From: Heterodera schachtii
Taxonomy: Eukaryota > Nematoda > Chromadorea > Rhabditida > Heteroderidae
Assembly (NCBI GenBank): GCA_023374025.1
Contig: SIJG01000146.1
Span: 1 to 64,000, forward strand
Reading direction: 5' to 3'
DNA: 64,000 bases
The notes below the pieces were generated by a model. It made no database searches. It was given only the letters and a program-made list of their open reading frames with translations, and was not told the DNA's origin. Below are positions 1 to 12,407 of the stretch, piece by piece (the stretch's first letter is position 1; every line of letters begins with the position of its first letter). The position numbers and the translations under genes were made by a program.

Positions 1-16
1 CACAATTGTTATGGTG
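1..16 (+). CDS. possible 3' end of an exon cut by the window edge
   Basis: The first 16 bases are followed directly by GTGAGT, which matches the metazoan 5' splice-site consensus, with ATGGTG just before it. If real, this is the last part of a coding exon on the plus strand continued from the left; one frame reads H-N-C-Y-G. The sequence after it is plain AT-rich intron-like DNA. Nothing upstream is available to test the reading frame, so this rests on one splice signal only. Confidence 0.15.
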
Positions 17-1200
17 GTGAGTTTTAATTATGGAGAAAATTTGTCTAATGAAGTCGGAATTATTCAAATAAAAGAGCTAGAAAAAAAGAAAAACATAATA
101 TAAATAATTCAAAAATAAAAATAAATAACTGATGAAAAATAATTATTTTTTATTAACAAAGAAAAATAAGGCCATAACAGATAAAATGTTAAATAAGCTA
201 TTATCAACAACTCTATGCAAATTGACCGCAATGCTACTAAATGTCACCTTTCATCTGGAAAAAAAATCCAAAGAAAAATATATGACCATAATTATTATTT
301 TTTCATACTTTAAAAGATTGGAATAAAAAAAAGTTTAAAATATGTGAAAGTTTAATAATTTTCTTATATAAAATTTACAACTATTCAACTACAAGAGGGG
401 TAATTATTAATCGCAATATACTTGCAACAATTAAGGTATTTTACATATTACTCGGGTATCGATTTATTTGAGTTTTCTTTGTTTAAATTTTACTAAAAAG
501 TTATTTAGTTTAAATCCAAATGAAAAAATAAACTCAAATTTATATTCAATTCATACTTAAAAGAAATATCTTAAGGATCTATTTCAATTATTTATTTTAT
601 TTTTTAAGATTTGTTTTTGTTCCTATTTGATTTCATGTTCAAAATTTTGTGTTAAATATATTTTTTAATTCTTAATCGAAAATACTACAACACATTCTTA
701 TTTGTAGATTCAAAGAAAAATTTTAATATTTAATGGTTTATTTAAGAAAAAATTTTTATTCAGGCTCGACTTCAACTGAATTCCTAAAGAATTAAACTTA
801 AAAACTTATTTATTACCGAAAATTTTTAATTATTTTTCTAATTTTAGGCACTTTGAACTTTCGTTTAAATCATTATTATTCACTTTTTATAATCGTATTT
901 TCTTAAACAAAATGAAATTCACTTTACATATTTAAAAAGAAATTTTGTTACGTTCCATGGATCGTCAACTTTAATTAAAAAACATATCAATGTAAAAAAT
1001 ATAATACAAATTATTAATTGAATTCACTAATACGTCGTTTTTAGCCCACACAATTTTAGGCAAGAATATTTTAAAAAAAGAAAATGATTGTAAATTTTAA
1101 AATTAATTGTAAATCATAGAAATAAAGATAAATGACAGCTCATAGCGTAAAGCAATTTTTTCTTTTTTTATTAATTAAAATTTATTTTTCAGTTTAAATA
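17..1200. other. AT-rich DNA, nothing recognised
   Basis: Low-complexity AT-rich sequence. A 64-codon open stretch near 132-326 is lysine, isoleucine, asparagine and phenylalanine rich, as expected from base composition, and shows no domain. Confidence 0.6.
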
Positions 1201-1214
1201 CTGTTGTGTTAAAA

Positions 1215-1345
1215 CCAAAATAGTGGCAAAAATAATGACGAACTGTCAGAAGAATGGCTAATTTGTAGTGGCTAAAAGTCAAAAAATAATGATTCTACTT
1301 GCGAATAGTGGCATTAAAAATGAGAATTCCGGGCTATAAATGTTT
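1215..1345 (+). repeat. degenerate 'atagtggca' interspersed repeat, copy 1
   Basis: The stretch contains ATAGTGGCAAAAATAATGAC, then GTAGTGGCTAAAAG and AATAGTGGCATT, ending in AATTCCGGGCTATAAATG. The same vocabulary (atagtggca, caaaataatga, aatttccgagctaaatg) recurs near 51.25-51.74 kb, in shorter form near 52.7 kb and, reversed, near 57.6 kb. This marks a dispersed, highly diverged tandem-unit repeat. No coding potential is claimed. Confidence 0.55.
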
Positions 1346-1520
1346 TTCCGTGTATTTGTCAGCGAAAAAAATGTTTAAAATACTAATCAGATTCCATTTC
1401 ATTTTTATAGTTTATATATTGATTTATTAATTTAATTAATACTTTTATTATAGATTATCATTATGATAGTTGTTGTGAAAAGGATTTTTATGTTTTTTTT
1501 TTGTTATAATTAGTCAATCA

Positions 1521-1890
1521 CTTTTCTTTTATATATTATCTATTTAAATGTTTTATTTCATTGGGTTTTATAGATCAAAATCAAGAAAAAAAATGACCCA
1601 ACACCTCAAATGCAATCAGTGATGTGTTGCGATTAAAATGTGCAGTAAAAATTATTTAATTTCTTTTGTTACAACTCATTTATTTTGAAATTAATTATAG
1701 CAAATTTTACCTTACGATTTTTGGATGATTTTATAAATTAAATTAATTAAGTATAAATCTTTAAATCAATTGACATAAAGGTGAATTTTTAAGTAGTTAT
1801 CTTAACTTTTGAATTATTTAACTAAGTTGAATTTTTTTTTAATTTATTTCAATTATTGCTATTGCAATGTGTGCCTTCTTAGTTTCAGTT
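1521..1890 (+). repeat. direct repeat 1, left copy
   Basis: The stretch from TATATTATCTATTTAA through GATCAAAATCA, GTGCAGTAAAAATTA and TTACGATTTTTGGATGATTT, to GTGTGCCTTCTTAGTTTCAG, is repeated in the same order and orientation at about 2550-3158. Divergence is moderate, with substitutions and indels. No reading frame is conserved between the copies, so this is an old noncoding duplication. Confidence 0.8.
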
Positions 1891-2549
1891 TTAAATGAGT
1901 CTTTGAACATATTCATTTAATTAATTATTCGTTCAAATAATTATTTTTTTTATTTTTAGCAAACGATTAGTTCGTAATTATCATGCATTGTCACCATATA
2001 AAAGATCAGATAATTTCTGTAATGAACCAAAATCAGCTATTTTTTTTAAATTTTTATTATTGCTTAAAGTTAAAAATTTAGGTATCAATTTTATAATATT
2101 TAAATGTAAAGTTTTCTTTATACATTGTTTTTAATTTCTAGAATAAACTATATTTAAATTGGTAGTTATTGTTTTTATTTTTTTATGTTTATCAATTTCA
2201 AGCAAAAAATGTTTTCAATTTCTTGTATATTTTTTAATGACGAATTATCAACTGCTCAACTAATAAATTTTTATTTTAAATATTTATTTACAATTAAATA
2301 TTTATATATAATTTGTATATTTTTTATTCATAAATTGAAATTTGTTTCTTCTCTTTTAGAATTTATTTCGTTTATTATTTATTATACAAGTATGACTGTT
2401 CATTTTTAAGCATAATTTCGGTATATTTTCTTTTGTATAGTTAATAGAGCTCCGTGTTTCTTATATTATTTTTTTGTGATTTAAATCAATTTTTTTCAAT
2501 TAGATTCTAGAATTTAAAAAATAGTTTTTGACATTTCATTGTTTTTTAT

Positions 2550-3158
2550 TTTATTGGTTGATTAATCTCACTTTTATATATTATCTATTTAAGTATTTTT
2601 TATTTCAATGGGTTTATAGATCAAAATCACGCAAAAAAATGACTCTAAAAATCAGATACCTATAATCATTATCTTTAGGAGTCAAAATTTTAGATGTGCA
2701 GTAAAAATTAATTATTTCTTTTGTTACAATTCTTTATTTTGGTATAATTTTGGTCTTTTTGTTTTTTGCCTTTTTATTTATTAGTAATTATTTTTGAGAA
2801 TACGTACATGTATATAAAGCAGCTTTTTATTTTAAATGTTTAAAAAGCTATGGATTTTAATATTTTAATATGAGAAAAACTCCTTTATACAAAAGTCTAG
2901 TATTATTTTAATTTTTAAAAATTAAATTCGTATACGGAGCTTAATGGAAATACAATTTTCATATTAATTATATAACAAATTTCACCTTACGATTTTTGGA
3001 TGATTTTATTAATTAAGTATAAATCTTAAAATTAATTGACATAAAGGTGAATTTTTAAGTAGTTATCTTAACTTTTGAATTATTTAACCTAATTTAAACT
3101 TTTTTTAAAATTGATTTCAAATATTGCTATTGCAATGTGTGCCTTCTTAGTTTCAGTT
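2550..3158 (+). repeat. direct repeat 1, right copy with internal insertion
   Basis: Second copy of the segment at 1521-1890. It carries about 200 extra bases (roughly 2757-2965), between the GTGCAGTAAAAATTA block and the TTACGATTTTTGGATGATTT block, that the left copy lacks. The insert includes a weak 'tttttgcctttttatt' tract. It ends with the same GTGTGCCTTCTTAGTTTCAG. Confidence 0.8.
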
Positions 3159-3337
3159 CGTTCCATGATTATTTTGTGACATTCAATGTTAATGAAGTGA
3201 ATTAACTTTTAAAGTATAATATGTAAATTTTACATAAAGTCACAGAGTTTACAAACAACTACTTTTATAATTACATTATTTGCGTTCACGAGTTCAAAAT
3301 TTTATTTTAAGTTTATATATGAAAATAATCCGTGGTG

Positions 3338-3492
3338 CGACATTTGAGGACTTGACATTTGAGGACCCAACATTTGAGGACCCGACTTTTGAGGACCCGA
3401 CATTTGAGGATTTGACATTTGAGGACCCGACATTTGCGGATATTCCCGACATTTGAGGACCCGACTTTTGAGGACCCGACATTTGAGGATAT
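3338..3492 (+). repeat. 15-bp minisatellite (catttgaggacccga)
   Basis: About ten head-to-tail units with variation mainly at the three bases after 'gagga' (ccc, ctt, ttt), and one unit interrupted by gatattcc. It forms the outer part of the left arm of the foldback element; the reversed array at 4500-4554 is shorter. Confidence 0.9.
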
Positions 3493-4554
3493 ACACAATT
3501 TCAAAAAAAAATGAATGAAAATTTTATTTATATCATTAAAAAAAGAGAAAAAAGCCATTCCCGAGGGCCAGGGAAGCAAATTATAAATTGTACCAAATGC
3601 TGGTAAGCCCTTATCAATCTTTGATTATTTTGGAAAGTTTCATAATTCAAAACAATTTAAGATTAACTACTTAATTAAATAGAACTTGTGTTTTGGTAAT
3701 TCATGAAGATCCCCTTTTTTCTATTAACATGTGGAATCATTGTTTGGACCACAAGTCCAAACAAGAATAAATTTATAATACTTTTTAATATCAGAGTCAT
3801 TAATTATTGTTCTGAAAAAAGGAGAGCGGATTGAATGAGTTGAATCAACTCAGGGGATAGTATTCGAGAAAGAAAAAACAAACAGAGACAAGATTTTCTT
3901 TTAGAACAGAGCCCGGAATTTTAAATCATTTTATTTTCTTGAAAAAAATTTGCTCAAAATCTGTTAACAAATCGCATTAGAATAATTTCATGAAAATCAA
4001 TGAACTATTAACATTTTATTATATTTTTATTTTTTCAAAAATTTTCGATTTATGACGACTTCCAGTTTCCAGCAGGGTTTGATTTCGCTTTCACCTTTTT
4101 GGAGTGAAAGATTTTCACACCACTAATGAATGGCATTTTTTGTGGGGAAAGGCAAAAAAGTTCATATATCTTTAAATAGATTTTAATTTACAAACTTTTT
4201 GTGTTAAATGCGATCCAAAATGATCAAAGATTGAAAGGAGCTTCCCAGCTGGTATAATTTATATCGTGTTCAATTTCTATTAGTCTGAGCAAATTGAATA
4301 TTAGGATGACGTGTAAATCATTAAGAAATAAAAAGGCTGTTAATCTCCAAAATTATTTTCAATTCATTATTTGTGCTGTCAAAATATTTAAATTATTCGG
4401 TTGTCCTTAATGCTTTTTGACACATTGCACCCGTTGGCCCTTGGGAAAGGCTTTTTCTCTGAATTAATTTCACTTTTTTTTCTGAAATTGTGTATATCCT
4501 CAAATGTCGGGTCCTCAAATGTCGGGTCCTCAAATGTCAAGTCCTCAAATGTCG
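3338..4554. mobile_element. foldback element with minisatellite-tipped inverted arms
   Basis: The left arm starts with about ten ~15-bp units (catttgaggacccga and variants, 3338-3490). The right end (4500-4554) carries the reverse complement (cctcaaatgtcgggt) in four to five units. Inside the satellites the arms still pair: gagaaaaaagccattcccga near 3545 matches the reverse complement of tttcccaagggcc-type sequence near 4430, and a tract around 3580-3640 containing tcaatctttgattattttgg pairs with 4200-4260. The right arm has about 140 extra bases. The middle (3640-4200) is unique and includes a perfect 8-bp hairpin, GTTTGGAC/GTCCAAAC, near 3753-3774. No transposase frame is present. The open frames across the satellite (Met-Ser-Gly-Pro-Gln repeats) are by-products of the unit. 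This structure is that of a nonautonomous foldback transposon. Confidence 0.8.
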
Positions 4555-4557
4555 GGT

Positions 4558-6044
4558 AGCCGAGAGAAGAAACATAAAATTAGCATTATATATTATTTTA
4601 TGTCTGTGTCCGCGTTTACGAATGAAACAATTAATAATAAAATTTAAATTTTACAATTTAAAATATTGAAATACTAAAATAATGCATATATAAACCAATA
4701 TAAATTTTTTGAATATTAAGTATTAACTGAAACCAATATTTATTTTTAGAGAAAAACTAAAATCAAATAGATGATTTGAAAAATGCTTCTTTATGACAGA
4801 AGAATCAAAAATATTTTTTTTTATAAAAATTTTATTTTAAACTAATATGTATTTTTTAATTATTAAAATTTTGCAAAAAAAACCGAACCAGGATGTGGAA
4901 TCAAAAGACAGGATTTGGGTGTGTGGAGACAAGAGATAACAATTTATATATGTAGATTAGCATAAAACATCAACAAAAAAATTATAAAGAGAAATGAAAA
5001 TATAATAATCAACTCAAATATTTCAATATAAATATAAATATTTGTTTTAATAAAAAGCTAAAAATAAAATTATCATTTTTTTTTCATTTATTGCAAAAAA
5101 AAAAAATTGCTCGTTATTTAAGCCTAATTTCATATTTAATTATTTTTATCATAATCACTAGAATTTAAGAATAATATCGATTTATCATTTAAATAATTTA
5201 TTAAAAATTACTATTAAAATATTCAGTAATAAGTTTAACTATAATTCAATAACTAACAAATACATTATAAATTTAAAAATTTTACAAGTTTAACACAGTG
5301 TTAAAATTAAATTATAAAATATACTTAACTATTAATATACGCGCATATCCAAAAAATTTATGAACCAATGATCTCAAAGCCAATGAAAAAAATAAATAGA
5401 AATCAATTTTAATTATTATAAAAAAAATAAAGTCTTGTTTTTTTCACCGCTTTAATTTAGCAAGGAAGAGTTGTTAAACTAGCATTTTTGGATATTAATG
5501 AAAATTTGTAACTCATTGTTAAACATCATTAAATCTATTTAGAGCTAACAATAATAATAATAATAGCAATAACACGAAAATAGAAAAAAACGTTAATGGA
5601 ATCATACACTTATAAATAAAATATTCCACTGTAAATTAAAGCTAATTAAAAATTTAAAACTAACATTGTACAAACAAAAAGTTTATTTATACTATTTATA
5701 AATGACTCATGCACTATAGTTTAAATAATATGAATTTAAAAATAATAAGATTAAAAAAAATTAAATTAAATAATTTTAAAAGATGAAATAAATAAATTAA
5801 GAAAAGATGAATAATAAATTTCCCACAATAAATTAAAGATTAACATAACATACAAGAACTGCTAGAAGAATATCAAATAAACTTTATATTAATAATTTCA
5901 ACCAGAAAATTGAGAATGTGATTGGTGGAACAAAAGGTGGGTTGAAAATACGATTTATATCTTAGAATCAATAAATTTATGCATTAAAAACAAAATCTTG
6001 AATAAAATTTTTTATTTTCATTTAACAAATATGATAAGAACGAT
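4558..6044. other. AT-rich spacer with one weak coding-like island
   Basis: Mostly AT-rich, low-complexity DNA. A GC-richer patch at about 4882-4940 is open on the plus strand and reads N-R-T-R-M-W-N-Q-K-T-G-F-G-C-V-E-T-R-D-N. A 31-nt patch at about 5905-5935 has an AG acceptor-like start and a GTGGGT donor-like end. Both are too short to call as exons. Confidence 0.4.
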
Positions 6045-6689
6045 AACATCTCATCGTATTTTTAATCATTATCCTTAATGATCGTGAAAGGAAGCATTAT
6101 TTTTAATATTAGAAAAAATTAAATTTTCAAATTTCTTATTTAATTTCTTCAGCATTAACAAGAAAGTATGTCTTTTATAGATACCATTATTTTTTGTTTC
6201 ATTTTCATTAAAAAAATTTGTTCAATTTCTTTTTCGTATAAAGCATATAAAATATTGCAGTACAAAATTTTTCATTTGCAGAAATATTTTTTGAAAAGCA
6301 CAAGCCTCAGGCCTCACAAAAAGTAGGTGGGCAGAGAAAAGAAAGCCCAAAATCTATAAATTTTTAAATTATTTTAGTTTTTTAGTCCCATTAATCTACT
6401 ATTTTCTAGGATAATTAAGCCCATTTTTAAATAATATTTTATTATCTCATTATTATTTCAAATTATTATTTTTAATTCCTTTTATTTCTATTTTTTAATT
6501 ATTTAAATTATTATAATTCACTTATTTACAGATTTTTTCGTTTTCTTTTAAAAAATTTTATGTTTAAAAATTTTCTTATTCAAAAAACATTATAAAATAT
6601 TTAATTATTTAAATGACCAAAATTAAGTTTTTTGGTTAAGTTTTACGTGTTTTTGCTCCCTAAAAATCCTTAATAAAAAATTTTAAATA

Positions 6690-6860
6690 CCATTTTTCAT
6701 ACCTTTTTCGGGATTTTCGTGCTTTTCCATGCTTTTTTTTCATTTTTTGGTGCCTATTATAGTGCCTTTTTCGCGATTTTTGGTGCCTTTTTTTGTGAGT
6801 TATAATTATGATAAAAAATTGGATTTATGCCTTTTTGACGATTGGTGCCTTTTTCTAAGT
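6690..6860 (+). repeat. 'ggtgccttttt' short-unit repeat
   Basis: Five to six imperfect units of the type tttttggtgcctttttcg are interspersed with T tracts. Copy B of the duplication keeps only part of it (12990-13085), so the number of units changed after duplication. Confidence 0.6.
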
Positions 6861-8090
6861 ATTAGTTGTTTTATAATTATCACCAAATATACCTTAATCA
6901 ATACATGAAAATTTTTTAGAATTGATTTATTTTTTATTTTAGCTATATGTTATTTATTTTTTTATTATTTGGATTATTTTCAATTAAATACATTCTTTAC
7001 AATTTTAAATTTAATTATGATTAATAATTTTTAAGTTCATATTTATTATCTTGGCTTAATTTTTATATTTCTGACAGATATATGTATCTTATTATAATAA
7101 ATTTTTGAATAAATTCATTAATATTTAACTTTCAAAAATATCGAAAGAAAAATATGAAATTAAGTTCTTAATTTATTGTGAATATCGAAGTTTATTTTTA
7201 TTTGAAATTCAGAAAACTCAGTTGACTACTTTTTAAATTTGATAATAAACGATGTTATACTAGATATTTTATAAAAGAATTTGGCATTTTCTTATATATC
7301 AACCTATTTTACTTATTATGTTTCATTAAATCATTAAAATCTTAAGCTATTTTTTAATAATTTTTTTCTTTAAGTTATAACATAATTTATTTTTTCTTGT
7401 ATTCAAACTCTAGGTTTTGTGCTATTCAGATTTTAATTTTTTTCGGAAAATAGTCTTTTTATGTTTTATATTTAAATTAATAAAATGCAAAGCTTGGTTA
7501 AAATGTTTGTCAATTTAAAGATAATTAAATAATTTTTCTATTTTTTAATTGATTTTTTTTTATAACCTTTGTCCTTTTTTTTGTTTTTTGTTTTTTTAAT
7601 TTTTAATATAATTTTAATAAATTTACAAAATTCACCTACAAGGACAAAAAATATACAAAACTAAATAGAAAAAATTAAAAATTATAATCAAATTTATTTT
7701 ATACTAATAATTAGAATTTTTGGTAATATTCGTTGCCAATTTACGATGTTTATATATAAATTTTTGAATAAATAATTCTTTCATGTTATTAATATCAAAA
7801 GATGTATATTATAATATTCATTTATAACCTTATCATTATTATTAAACTAAAAATGTTTTACCGTTGAGTTCTTTATTCACATATACTCAAGGTGCTAACA
7901 AAATTTTATCTATCTATTTCTTCTATTTTTTAATACTGGCAATATTTTTGGATTGATTTATTTAGTTTTATGAGCTGCATTGTTTATTTTAATAAAATTA
8001 TTAAAATAAATAAAGCATGGTTTTCTTTATTATGTTGAAATTTTATTTTGGTCAATATATTATGTCTCATTTTTTGGTGTAAAGTTTAAG

Positions 8091-8174
8091 CGCCGGTCTT
8101 CATGTTCCACTCTTTCACAGTTAGCAGTTGTGAAGCTTCTCGGTCGAATGCTTATTCTCTTAAAACAATTGACT
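8091..8174 (+). CDS. candidate exon 1 of three-exon track, copy A
   Basis: An 84-nt GC-richer island lies between an AG (aagtttaag) and GTAGAT. In the frame that fits the next two islands it reads A-P-V-F-M-F-H-S-F-T-V-S-S-C-E-A-S-R-S-N and on to K-T-I-D without a stop, with two leading bases and one trailing base. The trailing T joins TA of the next island to make TTA, keeping the frame. The sequence is conserved in copy B (14549-14632) with about three amino-acid changes and no stop. I do not recognise the protein. The acceptor lacks a good pyrimidine tract, and another frame here is also open, so the exon call is tentative. Confidence 0.3.
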
Positions 8175-8364
8175 GTAGATACTTTTTTTTTTAATTTTAT
8201 AATATACTTTTTGCACTTTTAGTATGCTTAGTTAAATTCAATTTAATGTATATTTTGAATACTTGATTTTTTAATAAAATTAGGTAAACATATTTGAATA
8301 AATTTTATTTAAATAGGTTGTGATGAAATAAAAAATTTTTTTTGTTAAACATTTTAATTTTTAG

Positions 8365-8400
8365 TAATAATGGTCGAAAATGCGGTATTAACTTCAGCAG
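8365..8400 (+). CDS. candidate exon 2 of three-exon track, copy A
   Basis: A 36-nt island follows a good acceptor (attttaatttttag) and is followed by GTTCAT, a weak donor. In frame with the flanking islands it reads I-M-V-E-N-A-V-L-T-S-A. Length and phase fit exactly: two bases complete the codon begun in the first island, and one base is carried to the third. In copy B the acceptor AG is changed and TCA becomes the stop TAA. I do not recognise the product. Confidence 0.35.
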
Positions 8401-8637
8401 GTTCATTCTTTTCTATTCATTGTTCTTATTAATGAATTCATTTTTTTCACTATTTGTTGACAATTCAAATAAATATATTTTTCCATTTTTAAACTTTACT
8501 TTTTTGTGTTTACATTTTAAGTTTTTGGTGCAAATTGACTAAAAAAAAACTTTTTTATACATTTAAACTCAATTTGCATTTTTATTATTTGTTGCTAGTT
8601 TCTAAGAAATGTTTATGAAATTAACTCAACCTTTCAG

Positions 8638-8735
8638 TAGCGGATATCGTTACTGTCGTTGGTTTTATCTTAAGAAAATATTCAAATTTTATTGCTATAA
8701 TTTTTATACTCAATTTAATTTTATATCTGGATTAA
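8638..8735 (+). CDS. candidate terminal exon of three-exon track, copy A
   Basis: This follows the acceptor aacctttcag. Joined in phase, it reads V-A-D-I-V-T-V-V-G-F-I-L-R-K-Y-S-N-F and then a hydrophobic run rich in I, F and L, ending at TAA (8733-8735). The sequence suggests a C-terminal membrane segment with one short polar break (R-K-Y-S). The same island is conserved in copy B at 15082-15179. Together the three islands give an uninterrupted frame of about 72 codons that crosses two introns of about 190 and 240 bp. The first exons of such a gene were not found, and the family is unknown. Confidence 0.35.
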
Positions 8736-9304
8736 ATTATTAAGTTAATTTATTATTTATTATAATTTCAAAATATTAAAACAATTATTAAAACTATTTT
8801 TATTATTGTTTTATAAAACAAAATTTCAAATGACAATTAACACAATGCAAAAAATATATATTAAAATTATAAAAAAATATTAATTATTAAATGTTTTAAC
8901 AATTATTACTATTGAGCATTTAGAGTGTTATTAACAAGCAAATGAAAAAATTATTATAAACTGAAGTTCAGCAGTAAGGAATTAAATTATTTATTAAAAT
9001 AAATGAAAATATAAAATATTAACTAAGTTATATAAACAAAAAGGCTGTGTAATTTAGAAAAAAAAACTAGTTCACATGAGAAGAGGGCATTCAATTTATT
9101 TAAACGTAAAATAAAAAACAAAAATCAACATAACTTCATGAAAACTTTGGTTTAAAGATAAATAATATATAATTAATACAAAATTAAATTCATAAAAAAT
9201 GCAACTCATTCTAAATTTAATATTGATGCATAATGATGAATAGTAAGAATAAAATGTAACACATAAAAATGATAATTTTTCAAAGTTTTATTGAGAAATG
9301 CTAA

Positions 9305-9395
9305 AAAAAACTTGTCACGAAGAAGAAATTTTCAAGCTACTTAAAAAGCTTTGAAAAAAGTTAAGGTGCGATCAATAGGTAATTACTCTGGAGCA
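9305..9395. other. exon-like island present only in copy A
   Basis: GC-richer patch with an open plus-strand frame reading T-C-H-E-E-E-I-F-K-L-L-K-K-L before a stop. It lies in the roughly 168-bp stretch that copy B has lost. No clear splice sites in the right phase were seen. Confidence 0.15.
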
Positions 9396-10969
9396 ACATA
9401 AAATCTAAATTTATCATTAAAGCTTATAAAATAATATCGCTAAATTGTTGTATAAAAAATATTAAATTTATTATTCAAAAAAAACTATACATTGTGTTTA
9501 ATTTTCAAAATTTTACTAAGATTTTTAACTTTTAAATATAATGTAAAATAAAAAAAACATTTAAACAAAATCAAAAATTGATACAAATCGATTAACAAAT
9601 TCGTCGGTTGAACAATTACTCAACATGAGGTTAAAATATACAAAAAATAAATGACAAAAAAATAAGAATATTTTGTAACATGTTACTAATTACAATAATG
9701 TAAGTTTATAAAAGTAAAATTAAAAAAAAATTTAATATCAAAACCTCAATTCATAAATCATCAAATAACATTATAAATTTTAACACTATGAATTTGTTTA
9801 ATGTAATAAATGAACAAATATAAAAAATTAATATTTGATAAGTATATAAAAAATTGAAGATATGTTTTTTATAATTTAAAAGAACACTGAATATTTGAGA
9901 GTATAAAAAATTCCTTTAAAAAGTTAATTCTAACAATGTTAATTGTTTAAATCATATAATTAATTTAAAAATTTTTTGAAGCAAATTACAATAGCAAAAC
10001 TTGTTGAGAAAGCTTGATTAATAAACCTTTCTTATTATAAATAATAGCTACGACGAAAATTATTGCAGCAATTAAAAAAAATTCACTACATAAGCTAAAT
10101 AATTAAATTGATTTTTATTTGCAGCTGTTGCTTTATTATATTAAATTAATTCTTATAATTATTAATAGTTTTCTATTTTGACTCATCAATTTTATTTATT
10201 CATTTTTTTCATTATTTCTATTTATTTTATTTTGTGATTTTTATCAGGTATTTTACGTTTGCATTAAGAATAAGTAGAATTATTTTTATTTATAACATTT
10301 GAAAAATTATTTGCATAATGAAATTGTTTTTTTATTTTTTTTATTAAATTATTTTCGTCACTATCACCAATATTTATTAATTACTTTAAATTAAAATTAC
10401 GAATCTATTATTTTAATCAATAACAAACATTCATATAGGGATAACTTTTATACTCTGCTGAGGAAATTCATATAATTCAAATACACAATTTTAAAATTTT
10501 TAAGATGGTGGCACGGTCTCAAGAGAAATTAAATTTAAAAATGATAAATTTGAGAAAATATGTTTCTTACTCTCTAAAAACATACAATAAAATCTAATAT
10601 TTCATCATTCCGAATATGAAAATAAATTTGGCTTATAATAATAGAAATACATATAAAACAGAGTATTTTATATTTCTAACATTTAGTAATCAGATTCTTA
10701 AAATGCATAAACCAATTAATTAAACAAAACTTGTAAAATTAGTCATAACATAAATTAAAACTAGCCGTCTTAAACTCAAGTAAAAAGTTATTGAATTATC
10801 TTTTAATTTATGGTGAATTTAATTATTTAATATCAATTTCAAAGAAACACTTGTTCAAAAGCAAGCTAAAATTTTGATTATTACTTCAAGAAATTTCACA
10901 CCGATTTGAAAACTCTGATGACCGCGAGATTGTAATTTATTCTTCAAAAACTTTCATAATAAAATAATT

Positions 10970-12407
10970 TAAATTTCAATTAATTAATATTTTGAAAATA
11001 AAATTCTATTCTCTATCTAATAAATTGTATAAACAACAACAAAAATGATTAATTTAAAATAACTAAAAATAAAAATTCATTTAACGTAACATTCTTTCTA
11101 GTGTATTCCATACTATAACAAATTTATATATTAAATCAATAAATTGTCTATATTAATTGAAATGTAATTTTTACGAAAGAGTGGAAATAAAAATAAATAT
11201 TACAATTTGAATAAATAATTAATTTTAAAATGATAAAAAAAAATAGCGATGTTGTTGGAATCATAACAATAGCTCAAACACTAAAATTTTCACAATCACC
11301 GAATTTGTGTAAGAGAGAAAAAACATTTTTTTTTTAAATAAATAAGCATAAAACACCAGAACTTTTACAATCATAATTGAAATTTTAAATAAATATAAAA
11401 TAATAAAAAAAATATACTATATATATTTAGAATATTTTCTATTTTAATAAAAAAACACTGGTTAAAAACTAAAAGAATAGAATTATTGTTAACAAAATGA
11501 TTATGTAAATATAATAATATAAGAATTATTCATTTAAAAAAATCATAATTGTTTTTTGATCAAACCAAATACTATTTAAAAAAGCGTGCAAATCGATAAA
11601 TAACGACACAAATTACTGTTGATAAAAGAAAAATAAATAACAATAAATAACTTCATATCTATTTAAAAATCCATTTACCATAATTTAAAAAATAACTTTT
11701 ATTAAACATATTTACAAATGCCAATTTTTTTTTATTAAAATTGACTATTTAACCATATAATTAAAAGTAATTAAATGAAAATACCGAAAATACTGATTTT
11801 TTATAAATAAATTAATGGATTAAACCGCGAGTAAATGTACAACCGCAACCTAAACAAGGAGTAAAAAATCAAGATTTTAGCATAATGTAAATATTATTAA
11901 TTTTAAAGGTTTCAAAAGAAATATTTCTATTAAATTGTGTAAAAAATTAATTTTTTTTTTACATAAATAATAATTATTTAATAAAATATTCATAAAATGC
12001 GACCGTAGAACCTAAGAGTGAATATTTCAAAAGTAAATTTCAAAAGAAATTTTCATTAAGCTGGCGCAATTGAACAAAGATAATTGTATGTACAACGAAT
12101 AAAAATAAATAAAAATTGCTAAATTATAAACTAATAATAATTATATAATATTAAGGCTGTTCTCCTTCTTTACCAATATTTTCATTATTAAATATTAATT
12201 TAAAAAATAAAAATAAATTTATGTTATAAATAAATAAATGAAATGTAAGAATATAAAAAAACTATAATATTATTAAAACTGGTCCTGATTGCTTAAACTA
12301 TGCTACATTCAAATAAATAAAATTTCATGTAGAAATTCAAAACTTATAAAAACTCATAAAAGAAATAAAGGCAGTAATAAATAGTTAAAAGAATGAATTA
12401 ACGAATA
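10970..12407. other. AT-rich spacer between the two 5-kb copies
   Basis: AT-rich low-complexity sequence with no duplication partner in the window. A few GC-richer patches (near 11820-11860 and 12000-12070) have no open frame with splice signals. Confidence 0.6.

Larger units (their letters stand above)
6045..10969 (+). repeat. ~5-kb tandem segmental duplication, copy A
   Basis: From the block containing cgtatttttaatcattatcc to the block containing gatgaccgcgagattg, this segment is collinear with 12408-17757. Many stretches of tens to hundreds of bases are nearly identical, with scattered substitutions and several indels. Relative to copy B, copy A has about 150 extra bases near 6630-6770 (several 'ggtgccttttt' units) and about 168 extra near 9311-9478. 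It lacks about 320 bases present at 13700-14020, about 50 at 15462 and about 426 at 16758-17183. The pair is separated by about 1.4 kb of unrelated AT-rich DNA. Confidence 0.9.

Noticed and set aside
3294..3579. Open frames with Met-Ser-Gly-Pro-Gln or Leu-Lys-Cys-Arg repeats
   Set aside because: All three minus frames are open because the 15-bp unit has no stop. They follow the minisatellite exactly and end with it.
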